Positions 1 to 10,989 of a DNA stretch of 37,500 bases are shown here, one piece after another (the first letter of the stretch is position 1; each line of letters starts with the position of its first letter). The notes under the pieces are model-generated. The model ran no database searches, was not told the DNA's origin, and saw only the letters and a program-made list of their open reading frames with translations. Position numbers and translations under genes: made by a program. The DNA is from Dipetalonema caudispina (lineage: Eukaryota > Nematoda > Chromadorea > Rhabditida > Onchocercidae): the NCBI GenBank assembly GCA_013365325.1, contig JABVXV010000119.1, forward strand, positions 124,114 through 161,613, given 5' to 3'.

Positions 1-1909
1 AATCGGTGGACCATAGCATAGATGACCACCGCAATAGCGCTCCATAGCCTCACCCATAATATGAGCTGAACTGTGCCAAAAAACCTAAAATTCGAGTGTT
101 AATACTCACTATTTGTTTTTGTCATTCTACCATTAAAAAAGATATCTTGTTCAACCGAAAAACAGCCATAACTTTGACCAATTTCAAGTTCTGGTCCTGC
201 TCGGTCTATACAGATATGCTTTAGCACCATTAATTTCAGAAACACCACTGAATATGAAATTCTGGCAATTTCTGGAGTGATGCAATCATAGTGAAGTTAG
301 AGAAGTCAATTACTCAAATTTCAAAATTGTCACTCTCGGAATGAAGGACTTTCTGATATTTGAAGAAGACGGTTCACAATGAGGAACATTCAAGAAAGAT
401 GGACAGAAACAATTGTATCTTTCCTTCGAATCTTCCATATCTCCCCATGTGACAAGGATAAAGAAAGGAAAGAAGATATAAATATGAGAGGATCGAAAAG
501 AGAGAAGAAAAACTTATTAAAATGCTTGCTCACCTGTTTCCCTTCATCATCATCAAACTTAAGAATCTGTAGAGTTGCATCACACTCGAGTGGTCTGTCC
601 AAATCCCATACCTGAAAATGACGATTTATTGAAAATGTAGTTAGATAAAAAGAAGTATTCAATTTCAAATAAAAAAAAAGCGCAAATTTCTAAGCTGCTC
701 GCCGAAACTATATGACATGCTTCAACATAAACTGGGAACTATATGAAAAACAAAGAGGAAAAAAGCGAAACTACCCCAAATTATTCATAGCAACTACACA
801 CTTTTTATTCCTAATCATTTACATAGCCGTCTTAAATGATTCTGAATGTACAGAGATTATACTTCACATACCATCTATTTTAATATGTACCTAAATAATC
901 TCTCGTTTCCAAAACTTTTAGCTGTTTGACAGCCATTCTCTCTAACCACTTCGTTGCTTTATTTATTCACCAAAGAACAGAATAACATCGAAATCATGTG
1001 AAAAAAAAACAAACTTCTCCATTAACTTTCGCTACAATAGCATTATCAGCAAATCCATGACTGATCTGTTCTGCGATCATTAGTGGAGTTGTACGCCATG
1101 ATTCTCCCTCTAACTCCTTTCCATCTGGCAAAGTAATTTTAATTTTCTCTGATTTCTGCAAAATATATATCATTCAGGACTTACTCAGCTTCAGAAAAAT
1201 GAAATGACTGAAAATTAAAAGCAAACCAATAATAAAATGATGCAAATTACTAACAATACATCTGACTTCTCTAGGGAGAAGAGAATGAAAGAAATATGAA
1301 AAATACCTTTGCAGCAATTTCTTCAAGATACTTTGCCATAAGCTTATCGAACAAAGCAATACGCTCTTCAATAAAATCAGGCCAAGAACTCAATTCGATT
1401 GGAGCCTTAGTAATTTTCTGCAAGAAAAAAAAATTAATACTATTGATATCGAAGGAAAGTTTTTAATAATGAAAAAAATTTAAGCAACAGAGAAGTCAGT
1501 GAGGAAAAAATTATCAAATATGAAAGATTTCATATGCTCCGTTAAAGTTCCTTACCTGCTTTCCCTTCCTTCTTTTCTCGCTTTCGAATCTTATAAGACT
1601 AGAAATTCTTACTAAACACTATAACCTTCGGAACCTTATAAGACTAGAAATTCTTACTAAACACTATAACCTTCGGAACCTTATAAGACTAGAAATTCTT
1701 ACTAAACACTATAACCTTCGGAACCTTATAAGACTAGAAATTCTTACTAAACACTATAACCTTCGGAACCTTATAAGACTAGAAATTCTTACTAAACAAA
1801 CTATAACCAAATTATTCATTTAATAGAAAGAAAAAGAAACAATTATCTGTACTAGAAAAGAAATAATTCAAACTTCATTTGCTGATCTTTTCACTTTATC
1901 ACCAGCCAT
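1..1909 (-). CDS. tars-1: Threonyl-tRNA synthetase, cytosolic (5' part; runs off the left edge)
   Basis: Charges tRNA-Thr with threonine in the cytosol. Exons in coding order: 1874-1909 ([12 protein letters not shown]), a small Lys/Arg-rich exon ending at 1556 (..KRRKGKQ), 1307-1417 (..[14 protein letters not shown]..), 1015-1155, 534-611 and 1-84. Exon 1015-1155 is the TGS domain ([18 protein letters not shown].., then [17 protein letters not shown]). Exon 534-611 reads [19 protein letters not shown]. Exon 1-84 reads [20 protein letters not shown] and opens the N2 editing domain, with the HxxxH metal/editing motif in HSSAH. Order and wording match eukaryotic TARS1 throughout. Splice phases agree for the last four exons; the 5' edge of the small basic exon is unresolved, because a simple join to exon 1874-1909 works in phase only from an acceptor at about 1577. 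The catalytic core and anticodon-binding domain lie beyond position 1. Family identity is certain; the start exon is a good guess. Confidence 0.93.
1591..1808 (-). repeat. 45-bp minisatellite, about 4.8 perfect copies, in TARS intron 1
   Basis: Units start at 1591, 1636, 1681, 1726 and 1771. The four full copies are identical; the fifth is cut short and carries a 2-nt insertion near 1798. All three minus-strand frames contain stops, so it is non-coding although 45 is divisible by 3. Each unit holds an acceptor-like TTTCTAG on the gene strand and a CTTATAAG palindrome. The exon side at 1581-1590 (ctttcgaatc) resembles the unit end (ccttcggaacc), so the array seems to have grown from the intron/exon edge. 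Confidence 0.95.
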
Positions 1910-2760
1910 TTCGTTTATGGGAAATTTGCAAATACTTCGACTGCTACTGAATCGTAGTTGACAATGAAGTCTAGAAATCGATTGCCTAATATTATTGAAA
2001 CAACAGCTACGATTTCGAACTAAACAATAGATGTTGAATAAAATCCTCGACGTGATGAATGTTCCAATCCTAAAAATAGAAATATTTAAGAATGAAATAA
2101 ATTGTATTACCAAAGAAAATACAATGAAAACATGAGTTATTATCGTTTTCATTCCAATTAAATTAGTAAAATAGCAATAAGGAAGAACAATTTTGACATA
2201 ATTCATACAAATTATTTTCTAGTTCAAAATAAAATATCATCAAATTCAAGGATGAATATACAGTAAAAAAAAATTCCCCTAAAGATCAACTAATTCAAGT
2301 GAAATTTAACGAATTATCAAATACTGTATGATTTCCGGTTATTATCGTTACAATTAATTACCGATATCATGATCACTATATTATTCATCCCTAAAATCCA
2401 TATATGCTTAGAGGTAAATCCTGAAAACTCACTCCAACAATCCTACCTAAGTATTTGTCCCAATTTCAGCTAATCCTGTATCATCATCATCTCATCAATG
2501 CCTCACGTGTCGTAACGTCACGATGATAGGTTGTCCGATATGTCTGGTTTTTTACGGATATGTACCTAAAGGATGAAAGTTCGGATACCATGATCAACCG
2601 GAAGTTGTAATAAGCTAAGTAAGGAAATTGTTAACACAACTGTTAGAATTGATGTTATACAAGTATATGTTGTAGAAGATTTGTAAGAAATCACTATAAT
2701 ATATCATTGGCTATATAGTATACGAAAGCTACACTATCTTTTCAATAAGTTTTATTTGTC

Positions 2761-2892
2761 ATCCGGAAGAATCGATCCAGTACTATAATTTTCATTTAAC
2801 ATAGAATGCCATAAAACTGGTCTTACGATCATCATCATCATCATCATCCGGAAGAATGGATCCAAGCTTATAATATTCATCAAGCAAAGAAT
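2761..2892 (+). repeat. Imperfect direct duplication of about 46 bp
   Basis: Segments 2761-2807 and 2846-2892 both begin atccggaagaat and end in agaat, with most bases between them shared (atccaNNctataat..ttcat..). They are separated by a short spacer ending in an (ATC)n run. Each copy contains one CCGGAA core. This looks like an old local tandem duplication. Confidence 0.7.
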
Positions 2893-4124
2893 ACGATAAG
2901 GTCATGATGGAGGAGGTATTTCTTTCATTTTCACAATTTCCTTTTTTTCTTCATTCGGATAAAATATTGATATCTTACTTGTTTACTTAACTTGTTGCAA
3001 TTTCTGCATGCGTATAAGATCAATGGATTTGTATCATCAGTAATATTTATGAATATCCGGAAATTGTATTGTAATAATTCTATCAGTATTACGAATATAT
3101 GAAGATTTGACCTTTTCCTATAACTATTTCACTGTCTTTTTTTTTTTTTTTTTAATCCATTAATGATGCTAATATTCCTATAAGATGATTCATCAGTTAT
3201 ATTTTGTTAATGATTGACTTCATTAACATTTGTTGTTGTTTCAGATTTTTACCCTAATTTAAAGAGTAATTTCGATTTTTTTAGTCAACTTTGAATATTT
3301 ATAACTCAGAAAACATAAAGTTTCTATTTTCAATATTTTCCAAATAATTTTTCTACTTGAATTATTAAGTACAAAAATTTGTACCAAATGATAACAAATT
3401 AAATTGAAGAAAGAATTTGCAAAATTTCATAGTCTTCAAGGATAGGAAAAATTTACGGAATGCGTAGAATATGGAAAATTCCGTAAATATAGAAAATAAA
3501 GTTACATTTAGTTATAAAAAGGAAGGGAACTAATCTAGAAAATTATTTTATTATTCAATTTTTTACTTCATATACGCCAAATTTTAACATTAATCCATTT
3601 GTCCTAATTTGCACATTTTATTATATGATCGTTGAGTTATAATTATTTGGATTTAATCAAAGTTTGATATGGAAGCTTTTATTTCAATTGAAAAAAAAGG
3701 GGTTATTGTAGTAGTATCCTTTCATCTCATTTGACCTTTTTAATAACCTAACTTTCAACATCTTGCTATTGCTTTTTTCTTTTTTCTTCCTTTTTTTTTT
3801 TTTCCCTAAATTATCAAATTGAGTTCATTTGCAACAGCACAATGTTTGTTTATAGAATGAATCGACTGCTAATACATATCGTAGTGTTTTGTTTACTCAA
3901 TCAATTTTTGTGAAAGAAAGAAATAATGTTAAATTGATGGAGTCGTTTTACAACAGTTAATCTACGAGGACACATTAAACCTCTTGTCCCTTTCTGTATT
4001 ACATCAGATCATGGATTACATGCCTAATTTTTTTAATCACAATTCTATGGTCTGAATTATCATTTATCAACGATTCCATACTATTCGATTGTTGTTTCAT
4101 TCCATTTCTTATTGTTTATCTCTT

Positions 4125-4126
4125 AG
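4125..4126 (+). promoter_or_regulatory. Probable splice or trans-splice acceptor before HRG-1 start
   Basis: ATCTCTTAG ends at 4126, 12 nt before the ATG. No upstream coding exon is visible, so it is either a spliced-leader addition site or the 3' end of a 5'-UTR intron. Pyrimidine-rich sequence precedes it. Confidence 0.5.
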
Positions 4127-4138
4127 AATTGAACCACG

Positions 4139-5559
4139 ATGACTTTGACGTACACGATGAAAGTTCGCTTATTTTGGCCACTGATAGGTGTCATTTCTGG
4201 AATAATGGCTGGACTATGTTTTGCTATTATTTATCAAGTAAGTTTATAGTATCATTTAAAATTTTTTATTTCAACACCATGAATAGTCTGGTTAGAGCCT
4301 ATTTATGAGAGATATGACCTTAAAAGGTATATATAGACTTGGCTCAAATTAAGTGTATGTTTTAGCTTTAGGTAATGAATCTATTCGAAAAATTAAACTG
4401 AACAAAGAGTGACAAAAAGTTTTCAAAATACAACAATCAATCTTGACGCTTCTTACCTAAAAAAGGAAAAGGTGAGGGGGGTTTCAATGATATTTCTCAC
4501 TTAGACATTTGATAAAAACCAATTATGTAATTGTATCACAACAATTAGCATGTATAGGAATAATACTTAAATTTTCAGAATTGGAGTGCGACAGTAATGG
4601 CATTTATTAGTTCCATAGCTGCTATAAATCTTTTACTTATACATCGAAAGCATATCGAGGGAACGATGTCAATGTTGTCCAAAATCAAAATTAAATTCAT
4701 TTTTGCTATTAGTAAGTTGCTTGTTTTCATATCTGTCTTGCAGTAGTTTAAAAACCATTAGTACAAACTCAAGCACTTTAAATTATTGCATAGAAAAAAA
4801 AATAATTAGTGTATTTTTTTATGTACTTAAAAAGGTCAGTTTTAAGGATCAATAGTACTTTGATCCGAAGATATACTGATTTACATATTTGAACTTATGC
4901 ATTGAATTTTTGTAGATTGCATACTATGTATATTATGCATTGGTGGAGTCATCGTTTGCCTTACACTTGCTGCCATTTGGCATCAAAATTTGACACATAA
5001 GGGTTTGATGAACGAAAATCTTTGGATAACAGCAGTTTGGTTTTTTATGACATCTAAATGGTGCATGCTTTCGGCCTGGTATATTCATCACTATTCTTCA
5101 CAAGTAATCATTTTACTTTCAACAATATTTAGCATCAAAAAAGTTTTAAGTTTGGAAATTTATGATTAAAAACAATGATTAAGGAAAGATAAGACAGGGA
5201 AAAAGGGAAGAGATTAGATTATTTAAGTATATCACTAAACTAAGCAACTTTGCTTCTTGTTTGAATCCCTTCTTGGGTTGATAGCAAATATAAAGTTGGA
5301 ATATAAGACTTGAAGTTGTTTTTGTGTAAATGGAATTTGAATTAAATGAGATGGGGAACTTTTCGTTTTGATGAATAAAGAGTGTTGCAATTGAACTGTT
5401 CAAGCACAACTTCTGATTTACATTTGAGCTCTGAGAATAGTTACATTCTCTGTAAAATGAAATTTCTCTTGATGAATTTGATTTATTGAAATGGATACAT
5501 TTCACTTGTTGTTATATGATGAAACATTACAGGAATACACAGAACATCTGCCGGAATAA
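4139..5559 (+). CDS. hrg-1: HRG-1 family haem transporter (SLC48A1-like)
   Basis: Moves haem across endolysosomal or plasma membranes into the cytosol; nematodes depend on it because they do not make haem. Exons 4139-4237, 4579-4711, 4916-5103 and 5533-5559 give 148 aa (human 146). Splice phases agree and donors are GTAAGT, GTAAGT and GTAATC. Four membrane segments: about 9-31 (..IGVISGIMAGLCFAII), 37-55, 74-98 and 111-133. Family hallmarks: YQNWSATVMAFISS after TM1, His55 at the end of TM2, HQNLT in the second exoplasmic loop (His100) and the VWFFMTSKW block in TM4. The tail motif at 133-137 is YIHHY, where C. elegans has FARKY and human YAHRY as I recall them. The ATG at 4139 follows an acceptor-like TTAG; an in-frame Met7 is an alternative start. 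A second AG at 5541-5542 would join exon 3 to a longer reading frame ending at 5740 (205 aa, one extra hydrophobic segment). The 148-aa form matches family length and is preferred. Confidence 0.9.
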
Positions 5560-5724
5560 TATATCGATTTACGTCTGCAATTATGGTTACTCGCTGGGAT
5601 TTTTTCCTTTCATTCTATGCTTGCATTTGATCTGTTCATCCATCAGTGCCTTATTGAGTATACATTTCCGTTTCTATAACATTAATGTTCTGAGAAACCA
5701 TCACCGCGATGTTGACGTTATCTC

Positions 5725-5730
5725 AATAAA
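5725..5730 (+). other. Candidate polyadenylation signal of HRG-1
   Basis: AATAAA lies about 165 nt after the preferred stop codon. A second AATAAA at 5862-5867 could serve a longer 3' UTR, or the alternative 205-aa form whose stop is at 5740. Confidence 0.5.
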
Positions 5731-5745
5731 CTGGGTGTAAGATAC

Positions 5746-8700
5746 ATGTGATTCAATCATTACTCTTTTACGGTTGATATCGTTAGCTACTTGTGGGAGA
5801 TCAACGCTTGATCAGTCAGTTTATGATTATTATCGTATTACCAATATCGATGTTAATAGAGAATAAAGATGATTCATGACGTATGACGTTTAAACGAGTT
5901 TTCTTCACAAAACTGTCTTACACACAATAATATTTTGCAGATGAAAATTTAACCAGCAATTTAAAGATATGATAAGGTTGAATTTATTTTTTTTTTTATA
6001 GCATGTGGAAGGTTTTGAAATGCATAAATGATTAAGAATTTCAAACTCTTGAACCCTTACAAATTTATCACTTTATTTAATGAGCTGCAAATTTTGCACT
6101 CAATTCTGTTTCTGTCGGTGTAACTGAATAGTCTAGTAAATATACTTTGACGATTTTTTGAATCATTCTAATCTCCCTCAACAACTGTACCTTTAAGATA
6201 AAAAGTCATCTGATCGGTGGATATTTGTGAATAACAGAATTTTCATTGTTGTAATTAAATTTTGAATATTGTAATAAGGGAGTAAATCTAAGGAGTGCTT
6301 TTTTTTGCTAAGTTACAATTAACCGAATAATTAACTTTTTGCGAAATTTCAATTAATTACTAGACTATTCCTTAGGGATTCGTCTCAAAACTATTTTTAA
6401 TATAAGTAATTCAACTTTTTCATTGGATTCAGAAATGTTTTGAAATTAATTTCAAACTTTTGTTTATGTACAGATGTAGTTTTTGAATCCATCATGTCTC
6501 TTACACTATCCTCTTCATTCCTCTATTTTGAACTACTATCGTCAGCCAGGTACAGATCATTCAGGATGATGTCGATTCATTCATTTAACTAATTGAACCA
6601 TATTTAAAAGTCTCTCCTCAAACATAATTCACTTCTAATCTTTAGTTTCAGCATTGCTTTCTAACTCGTTAAGTTTTTAACTCATTAGTCTTCTGTTTAC
6701 TAAAATATTATCGGCTATTTTTTAATTGGCATTGAAATCGACACTGAAATACCATTGAAGCATCTTGGAAATAAAATAGGTTTATTTATTTGTTTACTGA
6801 TATTATCCCTCAAATCCGCTCATATTTGTAATCACTTTATCAATTTAATAATTGATTTCATAAATACTTCGTTTCTATTTAAATTTAACTGAAATAAATG
6901 AAAAGATGTATGACTATAAAATGAAAAATGATTGTTCTCTAATGAAATATGCTTTCCTGCAATCGGTTCCAATATCATCATTAACAAGTGCACATATCAT
7001 ACGTTTGAATAAGCATTTCAATATTTCAAAATTAAAATCATCACAGAAGATGTAACGGGTGAGACATTTGTGGGAATGATAAACATAATTATCTGGCTAA
7101 AATGGATGAAAATTTCGCCGTAGTAATTTCTAACTAAAAATGAAGAAATATAATTGTTCAAAATTTCTGGATTTTCTCAGCATTAAATTCCTTAGAGTGA
7201 AATGTATCTATCAATTTTTGAGTTTTAATTCGTTATTTACTAAAAATTTCTCAGAAATCCCTAAATTAAACATCTTGAAAAAAAAAAAAAAAAAAAGACA
7301 AACAATAAATATTTTGATGTAGAAATTTTTACATATATAGCTAGACCTAAAAAAAAAAACCCATTCTAATTTTACTAATTTTGTAAAAATTTTGAAAAAA
7401 AAAAAAAAAAAAAGAATGAAATAAAATCGCGAGAAATTGAAGCGGAAGAATGGAAATAAAAGGAACTGTTTGAATTTCCTGGCAAATTAATCTAACAGTT
7501 CATAAATATGATCATCACAATGATTATCATAATGATTTTAAGTTTCAATTCTTACAATATCTTTAATGATCACAAATAATCCATTAAGCCAAATGAGACG
7601 ACATTTGAAAAGTTTAATTAAGTACTTTCCAGAAATGAGGTCGTAATTTTCATATTTGGCTTGAAATTGAAACTTTGCATCATCCTTTCACACTCTTGAA
7701 AGGATTATTTATGGAGAAGTAGATCATTTCTCAGCATCAGAATCGATTAAATCATCACATCCCTGAAAATTAATTCATTTTAAATTTATTGCCTCAGAAC
7801 AAATTAATAGGCTCAATGTGCTACGACTTCGATTGAAATTTGAAATTTGTTCTTTTACAGTTGTATTTCATGAATAATGAAAATAAGTAATTAATAAGAA
7901 TTAGACATTTAATTCCATCAATGCTAATTAATTTTTCCCCATTTTTCACAAGAAAAAGACTGACTATTTCTTATTTCGATATTTGATTTCTAAAGTATTT
8001 TATGCTAATTTTTATCATTTTCATTAAATGCTTATATTATGATCGTTTCATCTTGCTGATCTGACGTAACGATACACTTTACACAGCTCTATAATTGTAT
8101 GAAAAATTTTACTTGAGCAATTTTTTCATCGAGCATTCGAAAAAAATCAACCTGACTAGCGCTTTCAATCTGCCTAAAAATTATTACATAACAATTTATT
8201 TAAATATCGATCGTCAAAGCAGCTCGAAATTCTGAAATTCAGCTCAAAGTTTAGAAATCGAATTGTGAAAATTTTCCAAAGTCAAAAATTTAATCTCAAA
8301 AATTATTGAGAAAAATTTATTTAAATGACTCAGAATTACGTTATTGGTTTGTTGATTTTTTGAATTCGAATGGCATCCGATTCCTGAATTTCTGGATCTA
8401 ATGACATCCTGAAATTGATATTTTAATAACACATCATTTAAGCTCTTCTTATTTACTCTTTTATTCATTTATGATTAAAGTGTAGACTTTTAACAGAAAT
8501 TTAATCAAATTTGATAAAACATTTCGATAAGCCTTATGGAACTTGAGATAATAAAACGTAAAACTAAGCTCAAAAAGCTGTAACAGAATTTTGTTGAAAA
8601 GTTTTTTTTTTTTTGAAACAGATTGTAAAGAGTATTAAAAATGTTATCAGAGGATGAAAACTAATAACAATTTAGTTAGCGAATTAAAATACAAAGTTGA

Positions 8701-8750
8701 TAAAAGTTAATTAAATGGACAAATATTATCAATGATAAGCGATGAAAATC
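5746..8750. other. Intergenic DNA, no gene seen
   Basis: AT-rich sequence with frequent stops in all frames. It holds poly-A tracts at about 7279-7296 and 7396-7413, an AT-rich 7-kb stretch without splice-supported frames, a TCGCGA hexamer near 7426-7433 and a CRE-like TGACGTAA at 8062-8069. The short open frames here (for example 7140-7322, Lys-rich) run through homopolymers and have no coding features. Confidence 0.6.
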
Positions 8751-8759
8751 GTCAATAAC

Positions 8760-8765
8760 TTTATT
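8760..8765 (-). other. Candidate polyadenylation signal of the MGC protein gene
   Basis: TTTATT on the plus strand is AATAAA on the gene strand, about 60 nt beyond the stop codon at 8824. Its position supports 8824-9129 being a real transcribed unit. Confidence 0.5.
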
Positions 8766-8823
8766 CAATAAATGATTTAAATTAATATTTTGGAATTTTT
8801 TATTCGTAAAATATGTAAAAATG

Positions 8824-9129
8824 TTACTTTGGTTTGATTGTAAATCGATTACAAAAAGTTGATCGAATCGATGTATTCCATCGTGCTAATGTATGGGCAT
8901 TTTTTTTGTAATCAATTGGAATTATCGTTTCCTTAACAGTAGGATTTTCGCCGGATACTATAGTCGGATTCAATACTTCTGCCGTATCAGAAGCTAATAT
9001 CGATTGAGAATCGAAGAGATGATCGGTAGTGGCTAATAATGGACGATTTACAGTTCCAGTAATCAAATCGGTTGAGTTAGAAGTAAGTTTAGATTCTGTA
9101 TCGTCCGTTCTCGAAAAACGACATCCCAT
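8824..9129 (-). CDS. Small orphan protein with N-terminal MGC dual-lipidation motif
   Basis: Single-exon reading frame of 101 aa; I do not recognise its family. It starts MGCRFSRTDDTESK. Gly2 with Ser6 fits the N-myristoylation consensus, and Cys3 is a typical palmitoylation site, so the product is probably tethered to the inner face of the plasma membrane or another membrane. Residues 10-60 are polar and Ser/Thr/Asp-rich, probably disordered. The C-terminal third is basic (DYKKNAHTLARWNTSIRS.., ending FTIKPK). There is no signal peptide or membrane segment. Composition is balanced, unlike the homopolymer-derived frames elsewhere, and codons are mixed. An AATAAA follows the stop by about 60 nt. 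No clear acceptor was found just before the ATG. It could also be the only coding exon of a gene with a 5'-UTR intron. Confidence 0.62.
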   Translation of the reverse strand: MGCRFSRTDDTESKLTSNSTDLITGTVNRPLLATTDHLFDSQSILASDTAEVLNPTIVSGENPTVKETIIPIDYKKNAHTLARWNTSIRSTFCNRFTIKPK

Positions 9130-10514
9130 ATCATTCTTTGTAAATTTTTTTAAGTATTTCTCTAGAAAGTAATATTAAATTTCTGATAACTTTCAATCAA
9201 ACTTTTTTTCATTTATACTACATAATAAGAAATGATAAAATGTTTTACTTAACATAAGAATATTAACATGATTATCTTAATCATTTTAAGATTCAATTGC
9301 TTTGTTACAAATATAATGTTATTTGTATTTTATTTGAAACTTTAGCATTGATCATCAATCACTCTATTGATTCTTATCATTCACTAATTAATGATCGATA
9401 AATTATAAATGAATTGTTATTACAGGATATTTGATTGATAATAAGATCAACAACTGATCGATAAAATTATAGTTGGATATGAGTGCTGCATTAAAGAGTA
9501 ATAATTTCGTTGAGTTTTCTTAATTATAATTATGTTTAATGGGAATGAAGTAAAAGAAAAGGAGGAGAAGAAAGGAATTACGAAGGATTTTTTATTCCAC
9601 TCCGAAAAAAAAAAAAAAAAAATTACTATCTGTAATTGACTAATAGACATTTAATTTGTAAATTGGCAATTGATGGAACTTGAAAATGAATTAAAGAATT
9701 GAAGGAATTACTAAAAAAACAATTTGCGTCTAAATCATCAAAAATTTGAAACAGTTTCATTTAAATATTTATACCTAAAAGTAGTTTAAATTAAAAACAG
9801 AAAAAAAAAAAGAATTATCGAAGTGAAAAACAGAATATCGAATTAAATAGAATTGGAGCTTGGTGAAGCGTATATTATGCCGACGGCATGTCAAATTAAC
9901 AAATCTCACAATTTTTATTTGAGATTGAAATAAAATAAGAATTTGAATTTTTTATGAATTGCATGAAATTGACGCGAATGTAAGTAAAATCTGAAGCGTC
10001 TATAAAATAATGAAAATTAATTAGTGATAATTGATGGATACTTGAATTTATTGAATTTATGAATTCAAATTTAAATGGTTAAAATTAAACGAATAATAAT
10101 AGCCATAGCTGAATAAATAACAAATTCATTTGAAATGTTATGCTATTTATCAAAAAAAAATTTTTTTTTTTTCTTTTTGGCATAATGAAATTTTACAATA
10201 GAGAAAAATTTAGTGAAAATTAACCCAATTTAATTAAACTTAATCTATTTCCTATTTATTTCAAATTATCCTTAATTTGATCCAATTCATTACATATAAT
10301 CATAAACTAATTCACTTTCATTCAATTCATTTCTATTTCAACAATTTTGATCAGATTAAAATGAAGTATACTTGGATACAGCAAATATTAGGACAATAAT
10401 GATACAGTTGAGTAAAGGGAAAAATTGTAAAAAAAAAATAAATCTGTGCCAAGTGTAAATATAGCCAAGTTAGCATTATTCTTATAATATTTAATTTTAT
10501 TTTTTATTTTTTTA

Positions 10515-10545
<31 letters not shown>

Positions 10546-10958
10546 GGACAAAAAAGCAAATTATTATTATTATTAACATAATGGAATGAAGGAAGAAAAA
10601 GAAAGAAATAGCTAAAATTTAGAAAAAAAAAAAAAGTTAAATTTGAGCTTTAAAACTTTTTGATTGTTTCAATTCTAAATGGTACAAAAATATGAATAAA
10701 CGAATGAAGACGAATTTGTTAGTTATAAAAGATATAGAATGGAAAAATAAAAAATAAAAAAAAAAGGCATGAAGCTAGTAGAAAGCTTTATAGGATGAAG
10801 AGGGAGAAAAAAAAAAAAAAAAAAAAAGGCCTAAGTTAGAGAGGCAGTATTTGTACTACTCAAAAGCTTTTCTAAATATATTTGAGCATATATATAAAGC
10901 TTCACTATAGATGTATATCATAAATCTTCTTTATTTTACAATCTCAAAGCTTTAGGCG

Positions 10959-10989
<31 letters not shown>

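Larger units (their letters stand above)
1910..4138. promoter_or_regulatory. Divergent intergenic region between TARS and HRG-1
   Basis: This 2.2-kb stretch between two head-to-head genes should hold both promoters. It has an E-box CACGTG at 2504-2509 and a CRE-like TAACGTCA at 2513-2520, the most GC-rich patch of the region. ETS-type CCGGAA cores lie at 2598, 2763, 2848 and 3058. An (ATC)n run sits at about 2827-2848, and poly-T tracts at about 3138-3154 and 3790-3803. I see no exon in it. Assigning function to these sites is inference. Confidence 0.5.

Noticed and set aside
1868..2206. 112-codon minus-strand frame upstream of TARS
   Set aside because: Only its last 12 codons ([12 protein letters not shown]) look like the TARS start; the upstream part is Ile/Phe-rich and reads as non-coding leader.
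5179..5505. 108-codon minus-strand frame
   Set aside because: Lies antisense within the last HRG-1 intron; composition is AT-driven with no conserved features.
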